From assembly GCF_000769405.2 (NCBI RefSeq), contig NZ_CP053440.1:868001-932000 (forward strand): 64,000 nucleotides of DNA, read 5' to 3'. A program made the translations under genes and the position numbers. The notes below the pieces were generated by a model. That model did no database searches and was not told where the DNA came from. It worked only from the letters and a program-made list of their open reading frames with translations. Below are positions 1 to 8,187 of this stretch, in pieces (within the stretch, counting starts at the first letter, position 1; each line of letters begins with the position of its first letter). Source of the DNA: Rhizobium brockwellii. Its GTDB lineage: Bacteria; Pseudomonadota; Alphaproteobacteria; Rhizobiales; Rhizobiaceae.

Positions 1-2
1 CC

Positions 3-353
3 TCGTCGGCCGGCATCAGGAACGCATCGCTGGCGCGCATCGCCATCGATCAGCAGCCCGGGCAGCTCGGCACGGCGCGGTCCTACGACCTGCGTCCGAC
101 AAACGCGGACCTTTCCCCGACAGCCGATGGCGGCGGCCGCGCCAATGCCTGGACCCGCGGGTCGGACGGGCGGGTGATCGGTCTTGAGCACTATCCGGGA
201 GGAATGCCGGCCGTCTACGTGGCTGATGTCACCGGGATCTTGATGAACGAGGTGCGGATCACGAGGCCGACACCGCTGCCGCAAGGCTGGAACAAAAACG
301 ACGCCGTCTTCGAAACGGCGGCACCTGATGGGAGTGGGACATGGCAGAACTGA
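3..353 (+). CDS. C-terminal fragment of an unidentified protein, possibly beta-helix
   Basis: An open frame enters from the left edge and stops at TGA 351-353, so only the last 116 residues are visible. It overlaps the first 13 bases of the next gene, which implies co-transcription with the sugar importer. The visible part has short alternating hydrophobic strands (for example VYVADVTGILMNEVRI) that resemble rungs of a right-handed beta-helix, as in GH28-type glycosidases. No catalytic motif lies in this part. A carbohydrate-active enzyme would fit the neighbouring importer, but that is inference only; I do not recognise the family with confidence. Confidence 0.6.
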   Translation, partial: SSAGIRNASLARIAIDQQPGQLGTARSYDLRPTNADLSPTADGGGRANAWTRGSDGRVIGLEHYPGGMPAVYVADVTGILMNEVRITRPTPLPQGWNKNDAVFETAAPDGSGTWQN

Positions 354-1447
354 AACTTTCCAACGTCAACAAGTCGTATGGCACGGTCAAAGTCCTGCAT
401 GACGTAGAACTCGATATCAAGGATGGCGAGTTCGTCGTCTTCGTCGGTCCGTCGGGATGCGGCAAGTCGACCCTGCTGCGCGTCATTGCCGGCCTCGAAG
501 AGGTCACGGAGGGCGCAATCGCGATCGGGGGCCGCGACGTCAGCGCGCTCTCGCCGGCAGAGCGCAAGATCGCAATGGTCTTCCAGTCCTACGCGCTCTA
601 TCCCCATATGAGCGTTCGCAAGAACCTCGCTTTCGGCCTGGAGAATTTGAAGTTCAAGCGCGCCGAGATCGAAGCGCGGATTGCCGAAGCTGCCAGGATG
701 CTGGCGATTGAACCCTATCTGGACCGGCGCCCGAAGCAGCTTTCGGGCGGCCAGCGCCAACGCGTGGCGATCGGCCGGGCCATCGTGCGCGAACCGGACA
801 TTTTCCTGTTCGACGAGCCGCTGTCGAATCTCGACGCGGCGCTGCGCGTCCAGACCCGCGCCGAGATCACCAAGCTCCACCGCGAGATCAAGACGACGAT
901 GATCTATGTCACGCATGACCAGGTCGAGGCGATGACGATGGCCGACAAGATCGTCGTGCTACGCGCCGGGCGGGTCGAGCAGGTCGGAGCGCCCCTGGAC
1001 CTGTTCGACAGTCCGCGCAATCTCTTCGTCGCCGGCTTCCTCGGCTCGCCGCGCATGAACATCATCAAGGGCAAGGTCGCTGGCATCGAGGAAAGCGGCG
1101 TCGTCATCGATGTCGGCAATGGTGGCAAGGTCGTCAGCGATGTCGATCCCGCCGGCATTGCGGTCGGACAGGCCGTTCTCGCCGGCATTCGGCCCGCGCA
1201 TTTTTCACGCTCCAGCGAGCAAGGCCTGCCGTTCATCGTCCAGTATCACGAGGGCCTCGGCACAGAGACCTATGTCTACGGCAACCTTGCAGGCCATGAC
1301 GAGCAGATCATCATTCATGAGGCCGGCCATTTCGCGCCGGCGCCCGGTGATCACATCCTGATCGACGCCGCCCCGGGGCGGGTTCATCTGTTCGATCCCG
1401 AAAGCGGCCTGGCTTTTGCCAGGCGGCCCGGACAGGGGAGGCGCTGA
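341..1447 (+). CDS. sugar ABC importer ATPase, MalK/UgpC family
   Basis: ATP-hydrolysing subunit of a CUT1-type carbohydrate importer, acting on the cytoplasmic face of the inner membrane. Visible: Walker A GPSGCGKST (residues 36-44), Q-loop near 82, signature LSGGQRQR (134-141), Walker B FLFDEP (155-160), switch His192, and a C-terminal TOBE-type regulatory domain from about residue 235. The length of 368 residues is normal for MalK/UgpC. It is the first of three transport genes in the order ATPase, permease, permease; no solute-binding protein is inside the window, so it probably lies upstream. The substrate cannot be deduced. Confidence 0.95.
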   Translation: MAELKLSNVNKSYGTVKVLHDVELDIKDGEFVVFVGPSGCGKSTLLRVIAGLEEVTEGAIAIGGRDVSALSPAERKIAMVFQSYALYPHMSVRKNLAFGLENLKFKRAEIEARIAEAARMLAIEPYLDRRPKQLSGGQRQRVAIGRAIVREPDIFLFDEPLSNLDAALRVQTRAEITKLHREIKTTMIYVTHDQVEAMTMADKIVVLRAGRVEQVGAPLDLFDSPRNLFVAGFLGSPRMNIIKGKVAGIEESGVVIDVGNGGKVVSDVDPAGIAVGQAVLAGIRPAHFSRSSEQGLPFIVQYHEGLGTETYVYGNLAGHDEQIIIHEAGHFAPAPGDHILIDAAPGRVHLFDPESGLAFARRPGQGRR

Positions 1448-1449
1448 AC

Positions 1450-2445
1450 ATGGCGGCGTTCAAGGCAGGTGCATTGCTGTCCCAGGCAGGGGAAACGGCG
1501 ATGAGAGTGGTCGAAGCCCCGATAAATGTGATCGAGCGCATCTTCGGCCGCAAGCGTATGCCATGGCTGTTCCTGGCACCGAACCTCGTTCTGTTCGCCA
1601 TCTTCACGTTCCTTCCGATCGCGATCGCCGTCGGTTACGCCTTTACCGGCGGTACCAATCTCTTCGTCTCGGAGCGGCCCTTCGTCGGCCTAGACAATTT
1701 CCGGACGCTGCTTTCCTGCGGCAATTATCTGCAGCCGGGAACCTGCCAGGAATCGCTGTTCTGGACGGCTGTGTGGAACACGCTCTGGTTCGTGGCCTTC
1801 AATGTCGTCGCCACATTGCTGGTGGCGCTGATCACGGCGCTGATCCTCAATCGGGCGATCGTCGCGCGTGGTTTCTTCAGGGCGATGTTTTTCTATCCCG
1901 TCTTGCTGTCTCCCGTCGTCATCGGCCTGATCTGGAAATGGTTCCTCGATCGCAACGGGCTGCTGAACGCCTTCTTCCAGATGATCGGCGTTCCCCCAGA
2001 AATCTTCCTGCTCGATGTCGGCTGGTCGCGCTTCTTCGTCGTCGTGGTGTCCGTCTGGTTTCACATGGGCTTTTACACGCTCATTCTGCTCGCCGGCCTC
2101 CAGGCCATCCCCAAGGAGCTTTACGAGGCTGCCTCCATCGATGCCGCCTCGCCACGCCGCACGCTGTTCAGGATCACACTTCCCCTGCTGGCCCCGAACC
2201 TCTTGGTCGTGTTCATCCTTTTGATGATCAAATCCGTCCAGATCTTCGACGAGGCCTGGGTGCTGACCAATGGCGGCGGTCCGGGCACGGCCAACAGCTT
2301 CATCGTCCAATATATCTACCAGATGGCATTCGGCAGCGATCTTCGCCTCTTCGGTCTCGCATCCGCGGCATCGGTTCTCATGGGGCTGGTGCTCCTGGTT
2401 CTCACCCTCATACAGCTGCGCATCGGCAAGCGAATGGAGTCCTGA
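1450..2445 (+). CDS. sugar ABC importer permease, MalF type
   Basis: Integral membrane subunit of a CUT1 sugar importer (331 residues, about six membrane segments, the first near residues 42-62). The EAA loop that docks onto the ATPase is at about 226-249 (EAASIDAASPRRTLFRITLP). It starts two bases after the ATPase stop codon and ends just before the next permease, so the three genes are one operon. The approximately 80-residue N-terminal periplasmic part of long MalF proteins is absent, as in most CUT1 permeases of rhizobia. Substrate unknown. Confidence 0.93.
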   Translation: MAAFKAGALLSQAGETAMRVVEAPINVIERIFGRKRMPWLFLAPNLVLFAIFTFLPIAIAVGYAFTGGTNLFVSERPFVGLDNFRTLLSCGNYLQPGTCQESLFWTAVWNTLWFVAFNVVATLLVALITALILNRAIVARGFFRAMFFYPVLLSPVVIGLIWKWFLDRNGLLNAFFQMIGVPPEIFLLDVGWSRFFVVVVSVWFHMGFYTLILLAGLQAIPKELYEAASIDAASPRRTLFRITLPLLAPNLLVVFILLMIKSVQIFDEAWVLTNGGGPGTANSFIVQYIYQMAFGSDLRLFGLASAASVLMGLVLLVLTLIQLRIGKRMES

Positions 2446-2446
2446 G

Positions 2447-3493
2447 ATGAACCCGATCAGCTTTTTCACGCGCACACGCCGGGCCGGACGCATCGATATA
2501 ACCGACATATTGTCATGGGTCTGGCTGATCGGCGGAACCTTCGTGGTGTTGCTTCCAGTCCTCTGGGCGGGCCTCTCCTCGCTGAAGCCGGCCGCCGAGA
2601 TCACCCGGTTTCCGCCGACGCTGCTTCCCCGGGCCGCCGTCGAACAGACCGTGCCCGGCTTCGACAAGCCGCTCAGCCTCTGGCAGGTCACCGTCGACGG
2701 CCAGCAACGTGAAATGGCCATGGTCCGCCGCATCGGCCTCAAGGCCCAGATGGTCGACCCCGCAAATCCGGGACCGCCCGTCAGCGTCGACGTCAAGGGG
2801 ATGACGCCGGTGCAGAAGCTGACGGTCGCCACGCAGAATTACACCGATCCGCTGACGCGCTTCAACTTCCTGACCTTCCTCAAGAATTCGGTATTCGTCA
2901 CCTTCGTCGCAACGCTTCTGACGCTGATCGTCAACGCCATGGCGGCCTTCGCCCTGTCGAAATACAAATTTGCTGGTGATACGACGGTCTTCGTCATCAT
3001 CATTTCGACGCTGATGATCCCACTCGCCGTAGTCATGGTGCCGGCCTATCTCGTCATCGTCGGGGTCGGGCTTGCCGACAATCTCTGGGGCGTCATCCTG
3101 CCGACGGTCGCCTCTCCGACGGCCGTCTTCCTGCTGCGGCAATATATGCTGACCATACCCGACGAGCTGATAGAGGCGGCGCGCGTCGATGCGGCGAGCG
3201 AATTCTGCATCTTCTGGCGCATCATCCTGCCGCTGACGGCGCCGGCTCTCGCGGTGCTGGCGATCTTTTCCGTGCTCTGGCGATGGAACGACTTCCTCTG
3301 GCCGCTCATCGTCCTCAACAGCCGCGAGAATTTCACCCTGCAGGTCGGCCTGAATGCATTCCAGGGAGAGTTCTCGGTGCAGTGGCACTATATCCTGGCG
3401 ATGACGTTCCTCAGCCTGCTGCCTGTCACCGTCGTGTTCCTGTTCCTGCAGAAGTACATCACCACGGGCATTGCCGGAACAGGCATGAAGTGA
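2447..3493 (+). CDS. sugar ABC importer permease, MalG type, with enlarged periplasmic loop
   Basis: Second permease of the importer (348 residues). The ATG at 2447 is one base past the MalF-type stop codon; a longer reading from 2270 would run inside the preceding gene and is rejected. TM1 is at about 22-46, the EAA loop at about 242-265 (EAARVDAASEFCIFWRIILP), and the C-terminus ends GIAGTGMK, typical of the family. Odd feature: the first periplasmic loop (about residues 50-138) is roughly 45 residues longer than usual, with a strand-rich insert around residues 80-125. It forms the importer with the ATPase and MalF-type partner. Confidence 0.93.
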   Translation: MNPISFFTRTRRAGRIDITDILSWVWLIGGTFVVLLPVLWAGLSSLKPAAEITRFPPTLLPRAAVEQTVPGFDKPLSLWQVTVDGQQREMAMVRRIGLKAQMVDPANPGPPVSVDVKGMTPVQKLTVATQNYTDPLTRFNFLTFLKNSVFVTFVATLLTLIVNAMAAFALSKYKFAGDTTVFVIIISTLMIPLAVVMVPAYLVIVGVGLADNLWGVILPTVASPTAVFLLRQYMLTIPDELIEAARVDAASEFCIFWRIILPLTAPALAVLAIFSVLWRWNDFLWPLIVLNSRENFTLQVGLNAFQGEFSVQWHYILAMTFLSLLPVTVVFLFLQKYITTGIAGTGMK

Positions 3494-3565
3494 ACGGCGA
3501 GGCGTGGAGATAGGCCTCCTCGCAATCGCCGAAGAATCCACACCACGTCTTCCTCCCGGCTGAGG

Positions 3566-3597
3566 CGCGTCGCATTGAACCTGGTTCATGCGGCGCG
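3566..3597 (+). terminator. possible terminator hairpin after the importer operon
   Basis: Nearly complementary arms, 3566-3581 (ending TTGAACC) and 3583-3597 (starting GGTTCATGCG), with one gap and one mismatch around a one-base centre, followed by TTT. It lies 73 bases after the last permease and before the convergent ROK gene. The T run is short, so rho-independent function is uncertain. The rest of 3494-3771 holds no convincing gene. Confidence 0.4.
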
Positions 3598-3771
3598 TTT
3601 CGGTCGTTGTCTTTGTGCATGACTCCCAAGGCCGTCGCTCATTTTGAGGGCGGTATGCGTGGCGGCGAGCGTAGCGCTTGCCATCGAGGCTGGCGGCCTC
3701 CGCGATCTGATGGGTGGCCGTTTTAGGCTATGTTGACGTCGATTTCAGAATGCTACGGCGTCCTACACATA

Positions 3772-4923
3772 TCACAAAACGGTTTCGAAGAGCGGGATCA
3801 GGGCCGCGCCGATTGCACCGGGACCATCCGTTATCTGTGCCACGGCAAGCCTGGGGACGTCGCGTAGAACGCCATGCCGAGGCAGATTGTTGAATTCGGT
3901 CCGTTCGATCAGCATCCTCGCGAGTGAGTGCGGAAGCTCGCCGCCGAGGACGATCAATGCCGGGTCAAATATTGCGCAGATCGCATTGATGGCTCGATTG
4001 TGGGCCGGCGTGACGCGGTCAACCCACTCCCCAACGCCATCCCAGTCCAGCAGGTCCTCGTACTTCAGGTCCCTCAGGGTCAAGTTCATGCGCCCTTTGG
4101 AACGAAGATGTTCAAGCAGGACGCCGAGTGCAGGGCGTTCCTCGTAGTCCTGACGCCCGAAGAGAACGGAAAATTCGCCGGCGTTGCCGAAATTGCCGCG
4201 AAACGGCATGCCTCCGGAAACCAGGCCGCCGCCATAGCCATGAAGATGGGCGATATAGGCGAAATCTGCGACATCGCGGCCAACGCCGAAAATGGCTTCC
4301 GCCAAGGCTGCGGTCCTGGCGACATTGTCTGCCCAGACCGGCAGCCCAAGTTGCTCTCCAAGCAAGGGTGCCAGGTCGATCAACGACCAATGAGCGAGCG
4401 GCAAGGGGCAATTGAATGCCGTCTCCAGCATGCGGTGGCCGGAGACCGCCAGGCCGACGCCGAGGACGTCACGCCGTTTGGCGCCCCGGCGGGCAAGAAG
4501 TTCTTCGACCGCCGCGTCGATCCGATCTATTTCATCGGATAGCGACGAGCCCGCCTGTGGAATTTCCATGTTTTCCATGGGTTCGCCGAAACCCATGAGG
4601 CAAAGGCCGATCGAACCGACATTTACGGAGATGCCCAGGGTTAAACACCAGTCTTTGCGAAGCGTCAGCTTCGGACTGGGCGGTCCGGGGCGCCGGGTTT
4701 CCGAATGGGAAAAGACGAGCATTCCTCGCTCATGAAGCCGCGCGACGATCCTGTGCAACGATTGCTGGGTGAGATCGAGCGGCTCCGTCAGGTCGGAGCG
4801 TTCGATCCCCGGAGACTTCCAGATCAGCCGCAACAGGTCGCGCTCGTTGCGGGAAGCAACGCGCATCGGTTGTGTGTCTCGCAAGAAATGCGCGGCAACA
4901 TGGTCTAGCGGATCATACTTCAT
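3772..4923 (-). CDS. ROK-family transcriptional repressor
   Basis: DNA-binding regulator of the NagC/Mlc type: N-terminal winged helix (ERSDLTEPLDLTQQSLHRIV, about residues 35-55) followed by a ROK sugar-kinase-like domain. The glycine-rich GNFGNAGE segment is kept, but the N-terminal phosphate loop is degenerate (SVNVGSIGL in place of D-x-G-G-T) and the C-G-C-G zinc motif of many ROK proteins is absent, so it should be a regulator without kinase activity. I chose ATG 4923 rather than a start at 4989, because the longer version would run through the inverted repeat at 4940-4958 that looks like its operator. It is convergent with the sugar importer, a plausible target. Confidence 0.88.
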   Translation of the reverse strand: MKYDPLDHVAAHFLRDTQPMRVASRNERDLLRLIWKSPGIERSDLTEPLDLTQQSLHRIVARLHERGMLVFSHSETRRPGPPSPKLTLRKDWCLTLGISVNVGSIGLCLMGFGEPMENMEIPQAGSSLSDEIDRIDAAVEELLARRGAKRRDVLGVGLAVSGHRMLETAFNCPLPLAHWSLIDLAPLLGEQLGLPVWADNVARTAALAEAIFGVGRDVADFAYIAHLHGYGGGLVSGGMPFRGNFGNAGEFSVLFGRQDYEERPALGVLLEHLRSKGRMNLTLRDLKYEDLLDWDGVGEWVDRVTPAHNRAINAICAIFDPALIVLGGELPHSLARMLIERTEFNNLPRHGVLRDVPRLAVAQITDGPGAIGAALIPLFETVL

Positions 4924-4939
4924 TTTCGGTTCGTTTTGA

Positions 4940-4958
4940 TTTACACTGTGAGTGTGAA
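4940..4958. promoter_or_regulatory. operator-like inverted repeat between ROK and AraC genes
   Basis: TTTACACT-gtg-AGTGTGAA: two 8-base arms matching at 7 of 8 positions around a 3-base centre, 17 bases upstream of the chosen ROK start. This is the expected size and place for an autoregulatory ROK operator, and it could also affect the divergent AraC-family gene. Confidence 0.55.
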
Positions 4959-5130
4959 CCACATTGGGAGGGCATTCTGCTTCTGTCAAACAAGGAATTC
5001 GATCCCCGGTTTGCCGGCTCTGCTTACCTCATCGAGATTGGCCAAGCCAGTCAGGCCGACGGCCTTTCAAAGGGATCGTGTCGGAGCGTTTGGAAGGTAC
5101 GATATTGGCGTTGCGGCGATCTCAAACGAG

Positions 5131-6219
5131 ATGGAGCGCTTGAGGCGGTTAGCCGGTCGGGGTGTGGAAAGGGAAACAACCAAGTTGCAGATATCGTTGA
5201 GATCCGAAAATACGGCGCGTGCTCCCGAGCGTGAGGCATACGGGTTTGCGCCAACGCATGAAGGCACTGACTTCGAGTCGATGGTTCGAGCCTATTCGGC
5301 GGGCTACGGGGTGTTTGGCGCCAAGCCGCTGAGCAACGATCGGGCCTTTGCCTGGGCCGCGGACTTGCGAACAAGTGAGGCATTTACGGTGCTTCATTCG
5401 GTTTACCAGAGTTCCTGGACAATCCGGACGCTCGATGAGACGCCGCAACACCTTGCGTTTTACATTCCGCACTCGGGATCCTTCCGGCTGTCCATTGGAA
5501 AGACGGTGGTTGAAAGTGGGCCAGGTCGTCTCCTCATGGCCAACAACCACGAGGCTGGCGATCGTCTCATCCAAGGCGGCCCGCACTGCTCGGACGCCCT
5601 CTTTCTGGACTGGAAAGTTGTGAGGCGAATGCTCGTTTCACTGGTGGAAATGCCGATCCTCGACTCGCTTGACCTTGAGCCGGTTGTGGATCTCGCAACG
5701 CCGTCGGGCCAGCTTATCAGCAGCCTGGTGCAGACGATCGTGCAGGGCATGCGCAATGGCGGTCCACTTCTGTCTTCACCTCTGGCCTTGGCGGCGATGA
5801 GCGAAACGCTTGCTAACCTCGTGATCCGTTTTGGCCGCCACCGTCTTTCCGACCATTTGGAAAAACAGAAAGTGTGTTTGGTCGCGCCGTGGCATGTCCG
5901 GCGTGCTATCGACTATATGCACGCCAATATCGCAGAGCCCCTCACCATGACGATGGTTGCCGATGGTGTCGGTGTTTCACTTCGCGCGCTGCAAACGGGT
6001 TTTAGGGCCTTCCGGGGAATTTCACCGGGCGGTTACTTGCGCACGATCAGGCTGCAAGCAGCCCGAGACCAACTGCGGGACCCGATGAATCAGCGATCCG
6101 TCCGCGAAATCTGCGCGATGTGGGGTTTTTCTCATGCCGGCAGGTTCTCTATCGTCTACCGCAGCGCCTTTGGAGAAAGCCCGCGCGATACGCGCCTGCA
6201 GGCCGAGCGCTTGCGCTAG
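5131..6219 (+). CDS. AraC-family transcriptional regulator
   Basis: Transcription factor with a cupin-like AraC-binding N-terminal half (about residues 60-220) and a C-terminal double helix-turn-helix (second helix pair SVREICAMWGFSHAGRFSIV). The frame is open back to 4936, but that part crosses the putative ROK operator and has no protein-like character, so I start at ATG 5131 (362 residues), already at the long end for this subfamily. The inducer is unknown. The stop codon TAG lies in the conserved CTAGAACAG beginning of an intergenic repeat also found after the lipoprotein gene at 43.4 kb. Confidence 0.85.
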   Translation: MERLRRLAGRGVERETTKLQISLRSENTARAPEREAYGFAPTHEGTDFESMVRAYSAGYGVFGAKPLSNDRAFAWAADLRTSEAFTVLHSVYQSSWTIRTLDETPQHLAFYIPHSGSFRLSIGKTVVESGPGRLLMANNHEAGDRLIQGGPHCSDALFLDWKVVRRMLVSLVEMPILDSLDLEPVVDLATPSGQLISSLVQTIVQGMRNGGPLLSSPLALAAMSETLANLVIRFGRHRLSDHLEKQKVCLVAPWHVRRAIDYMHANIAEPLTMTMVADGVGVSLRALQTGFRAFRGISPGGYLRTIRLQAARDQLRDPMNQRSVREICAMWGFSHAGRFSIVYRSAFGESPRDTRLQAERLR

Positions 6220-6297
6220 AACAGGAAGTAGATTTTAGGCCGGCTCGGCCAGATGTCGTCCGAAAACCGCCTACACTTTTCGCATCTTGCTCTAGGA
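6216..6297. repeat. RIME-like intergenic mosaic element, partial
   Basis: Begins CTAGAACAG, then ATTTTAGGCC-GGC, then a segment ending CGCATCTTGCTCTAGGA. The same modules in the same order recur at 43448-43571. Here the second arm of the ATTTTAGG hairpin and the left arm of the TAGAGC hairpin are missing. The element supplies the stop codon of the AraC gene at its left end and overlaps that of the LacI gene at its right end. Confidence 0.6.
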
Positions 6298-7344
6298 GCG
6301 CGGCGCCGCGATACTGCCGCGCAGCACGAGATGGCATCCGAGTTCCAGGCGATGGGCCGGCCGCTGCGAATCGTTGGCGATCAGCCTCTGTTCGATGAGC
6401 GCCAAAGCGGCAGCGCCGAGCCTGTCTGTGGGAACGCTGACCGTCGAAAGTGGCGGGCGGCTGAATTCGCCGGGGACGATGTCGTCGAATCCCAGCACCG
6501 ATATCGCTTCCGGCACGCGGATGTCGCGATCGGCCAATGCCTTCAGGCAGCCGAGCGCCAGATTGTCGGCGGCGCAGAAGACGGCGGTCGCGCCTTTCAT
6601 CGTGGGATCGCGGTCGAGCAGCGCGTTGATGGCTGCCTCGCCGTGCCTCGGCTCATATCCCTCGGCCTCGACGATCATGCCATCCGGCACCGGTAGCTGC
6701 GCGGCGAAGTAAGCATCGGAGAAGCCGTCATATCGGCGTTGGATCGTCGTGCGGCCCTTCCAGGTCAGGTGCAGGATACGGCGATGCCCAAGCGCCAGTA
6801 GGTGCTCGATGCCGAGCCGCGCCCCGAAGCGGTTTTCCGGGGTGACCGTATCGACCAGCATGGCGGGGTCTTCGCCATTGACGATGACAACAGGCATATC
6901 GGGCGAGGCGAGGCTTCGGATCAGTTCCGGCTGATCGTCGTTCAGAACCACGATGCCGTCGGCACGTTCCGACAGCGCGATCTGCCTGACCTGAGCGCCG
7001 TCAATGCGCCGGCCGGTGCTGACGAAGGGTACGATCCTGATGCCGCGGCGTTCACACTCCCTGCGAAGACCGTTGAGGATCGTCCAGCTCACCAGATTGA
7101 GGTCGCTCTCGGGCGCGGCATCGTCGGGAATGGCAAGAAGCAGGACGCGCAAGGTCGCGATCGTCGCCTTCTTCCTCCGGCGATCGAGGTAACCCAGGCG
7201 TTTTGCCGAATCCAGAACCCTTTCGCGCACCTCGATCGTCAGCGGCGCGGTTCCGTTGAGCGCGTGCGAGGCCGTGCTTAGCGACACGTCAGCATCGCGC
7301 GCGACATCCTTGAGATTGACTTTGCGTTCCACTTTTTCCGTCAC
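6292..7344 (-). CDS. LacI-family transcriptional repressor
   Basis: Sugar-responsive repressor of 350 residues: N-terminal LacI helix-turn-helix (VNLKDVARDADVSLSTASHA, about 9-28, with hinge to about 60) and a periplasmic-binding-protein-like effector domain containing the family signature VLGFDDI. It has no adjacent metabolic operon: its neighbours are AraC and TetR regulators, so its target is probably elsewhere or includes itself. The stop codon at 6292-6294 falls inside an intergenic repeat. Confidence 0.9.
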   Translation of the reverse strand: MTEKVERKVNLKDVARDADVSLSTASHALNGTAPLTIEVRERVLDSAKRLGYLDRRRKKATIATLRVLLLAIPDDAAPESDLNLVSWTILNGLRRECERRGIRIVPFVSTGRRIDGAQVRQIALSERADGIVVLNDDQPELIRSLASPDMPVVIVNGEDPAMLVDTVTPENRFGARLGIEHLLALGHRRILHLTWKGRTTIQRRYDGFSDAYFAAQLPVPDGMIVEAEGYEPRHGEAAINALLDRDPTMKGATAVFCAADNLALGCLKALADRDIRVPEAISVLGFDDIVPGEFSRPPLSTVSVPTDRLGAAALALIEQRLIANDSQRPAHRLELGCHLVLRGSIAAPRS

Positions 7345-7377
7345 GAATTGAGGCCGCGCCTTCGAGGACGCAGCTAA

Positions 7378-7404
7378 CTCAATGTTTTTACATAAAAACT
7401 TGAG
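7378..7404. promoter_or_regulatory. imperfect palindrome upstream of the LacI gene
   Basis: CTCAA-tg-TTTTTA-ca-TAAAAA-c-TTGAG, symmetric except for a one-base offset between outer and inner arms, 34 bases upstream of the LacI start codon and between two gene ends. It could be an autoregulatory operator; the A/T tracts would also allow a weak terminator for the TetR gene that ends at 7447. Confidence 0.35.
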
Positions 7405-7446
7405 AAAATCTACGTGCCTGGCGCGGTATTTTTCGTCATTCGGCGA

Positions 7447-8076
7447 TCAGTTCTTGGCAAGCAGGCCATTGAGTAGCAGGTCGAAATAGGCCCGTAGGAA
7501 GGCCTCCTTGTTGGGAGTGGGCACGCGGCGGTCGTCGAATATCAGCCGCAGAACCGTCGTCGTCAGGATGGGCGCGACCACGATTTCCGAGAATTCCACC
7601 GGAATTTCGCGAAACTCCCCCGACGCCACACCCTCCAGAATGAGAGCGTCGACCTTGGCGATGATCGGCTCGATGAACTGATCGTGGTGGCGGTCGATCA
7701 GGTCGGGGAACCGGTGTCCTTCGGCAATGACGAGCCGCGTCAGCTCGCGGGTCGTGCGATCCTCGGCGATTTGTTCGTAGAGCAGGCCGAGAATGGAAAG
7801 CAGCCGGTCGTTGGCGCTGCCGCTGAGGCCCTCGGTGATCCCCAGCAGTTCCTGAAACGGCACGGAGAAGTGGTTGATCATGGCTTCGAAAAGCTTCTCC
7901 TTCGTCTCGAAGTAGACATACACCGTACCCTTGGTGACGCCGACCCTGTCGGCGATGTCTTCGACGCGCGTGCCGGTGAAACCGCTCCTCACGAATTCCT
8001 CGAAGGCGGCATCCAGGATCTGGATGGGCCGCAGCGCTTTCTGTTCCGCGCGGGTGATCTTCTTCTGAGCTGCCAT
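7447..8076 (-). CDS. TetR-family repressor of the RND efflux operon
   Basis: Repressor of 209 residues with an N-terminal TetR helix-turn-helix (VEDIADRVGVTKGTVYVYF, about 34-52) and a variable ligand-binding C-terminal domain. ATG 8076 is preceded by GGGAGGCGAGG, whereas an upstream GTG at 8121 has no such site. The gene is divergent from the RND efflux operon, and a palindrome at 8130-8151 lies between them, the classical AcrR/FrrA-type arrangement in which the repressor controls both itself and the pump. The ligand is unknown. Confidence 0.92.
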   Translation of the reverse strand: MAAQKKITRAEQKALRPIQILDAAFEEFVRSGFTGTRVEDIADRVGVTKGTVYVYFETKEKLFEAMINHFSVPFQELLGITEGLSGSANDRLLSILGLLYEQIAEDRTTRELTRLVIAEGHRFPDLIDRHHDQFIEPIIAKVDALILEGVASGEFREIPVEFSEIVVAPILTTTVLRLIFDDRRVPTPNKEAFLRAYFDLLLNGLLAKN

Positions 8077-8129
8077 TTTGCCTCGCCTCCCTTGTTGCGC
8101 ACGCCCTCGTTCCTGCGGCACAAAGTTTC

Positions 8130-8151
8130 ATTGACTAATGCGTCAGTCAAT
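8130..8151. promoter_or_regulatory. TetR operator between repressor and efflux operon
   Basis: ATTGACT-N8-AGTCAAT: perfect 7-base arms in the divergent promoter region, 53 bases from the TetR start and 36 bases before the first adaptor gene. The TTGACT arm could double as a -35 element. Size and position fit a TetR dimer site. Confidence 0.7.
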
Positions 8152-8187
8152 TATATAGGAGCTGCCGTTGAGAGCAAGAGGTCAACT

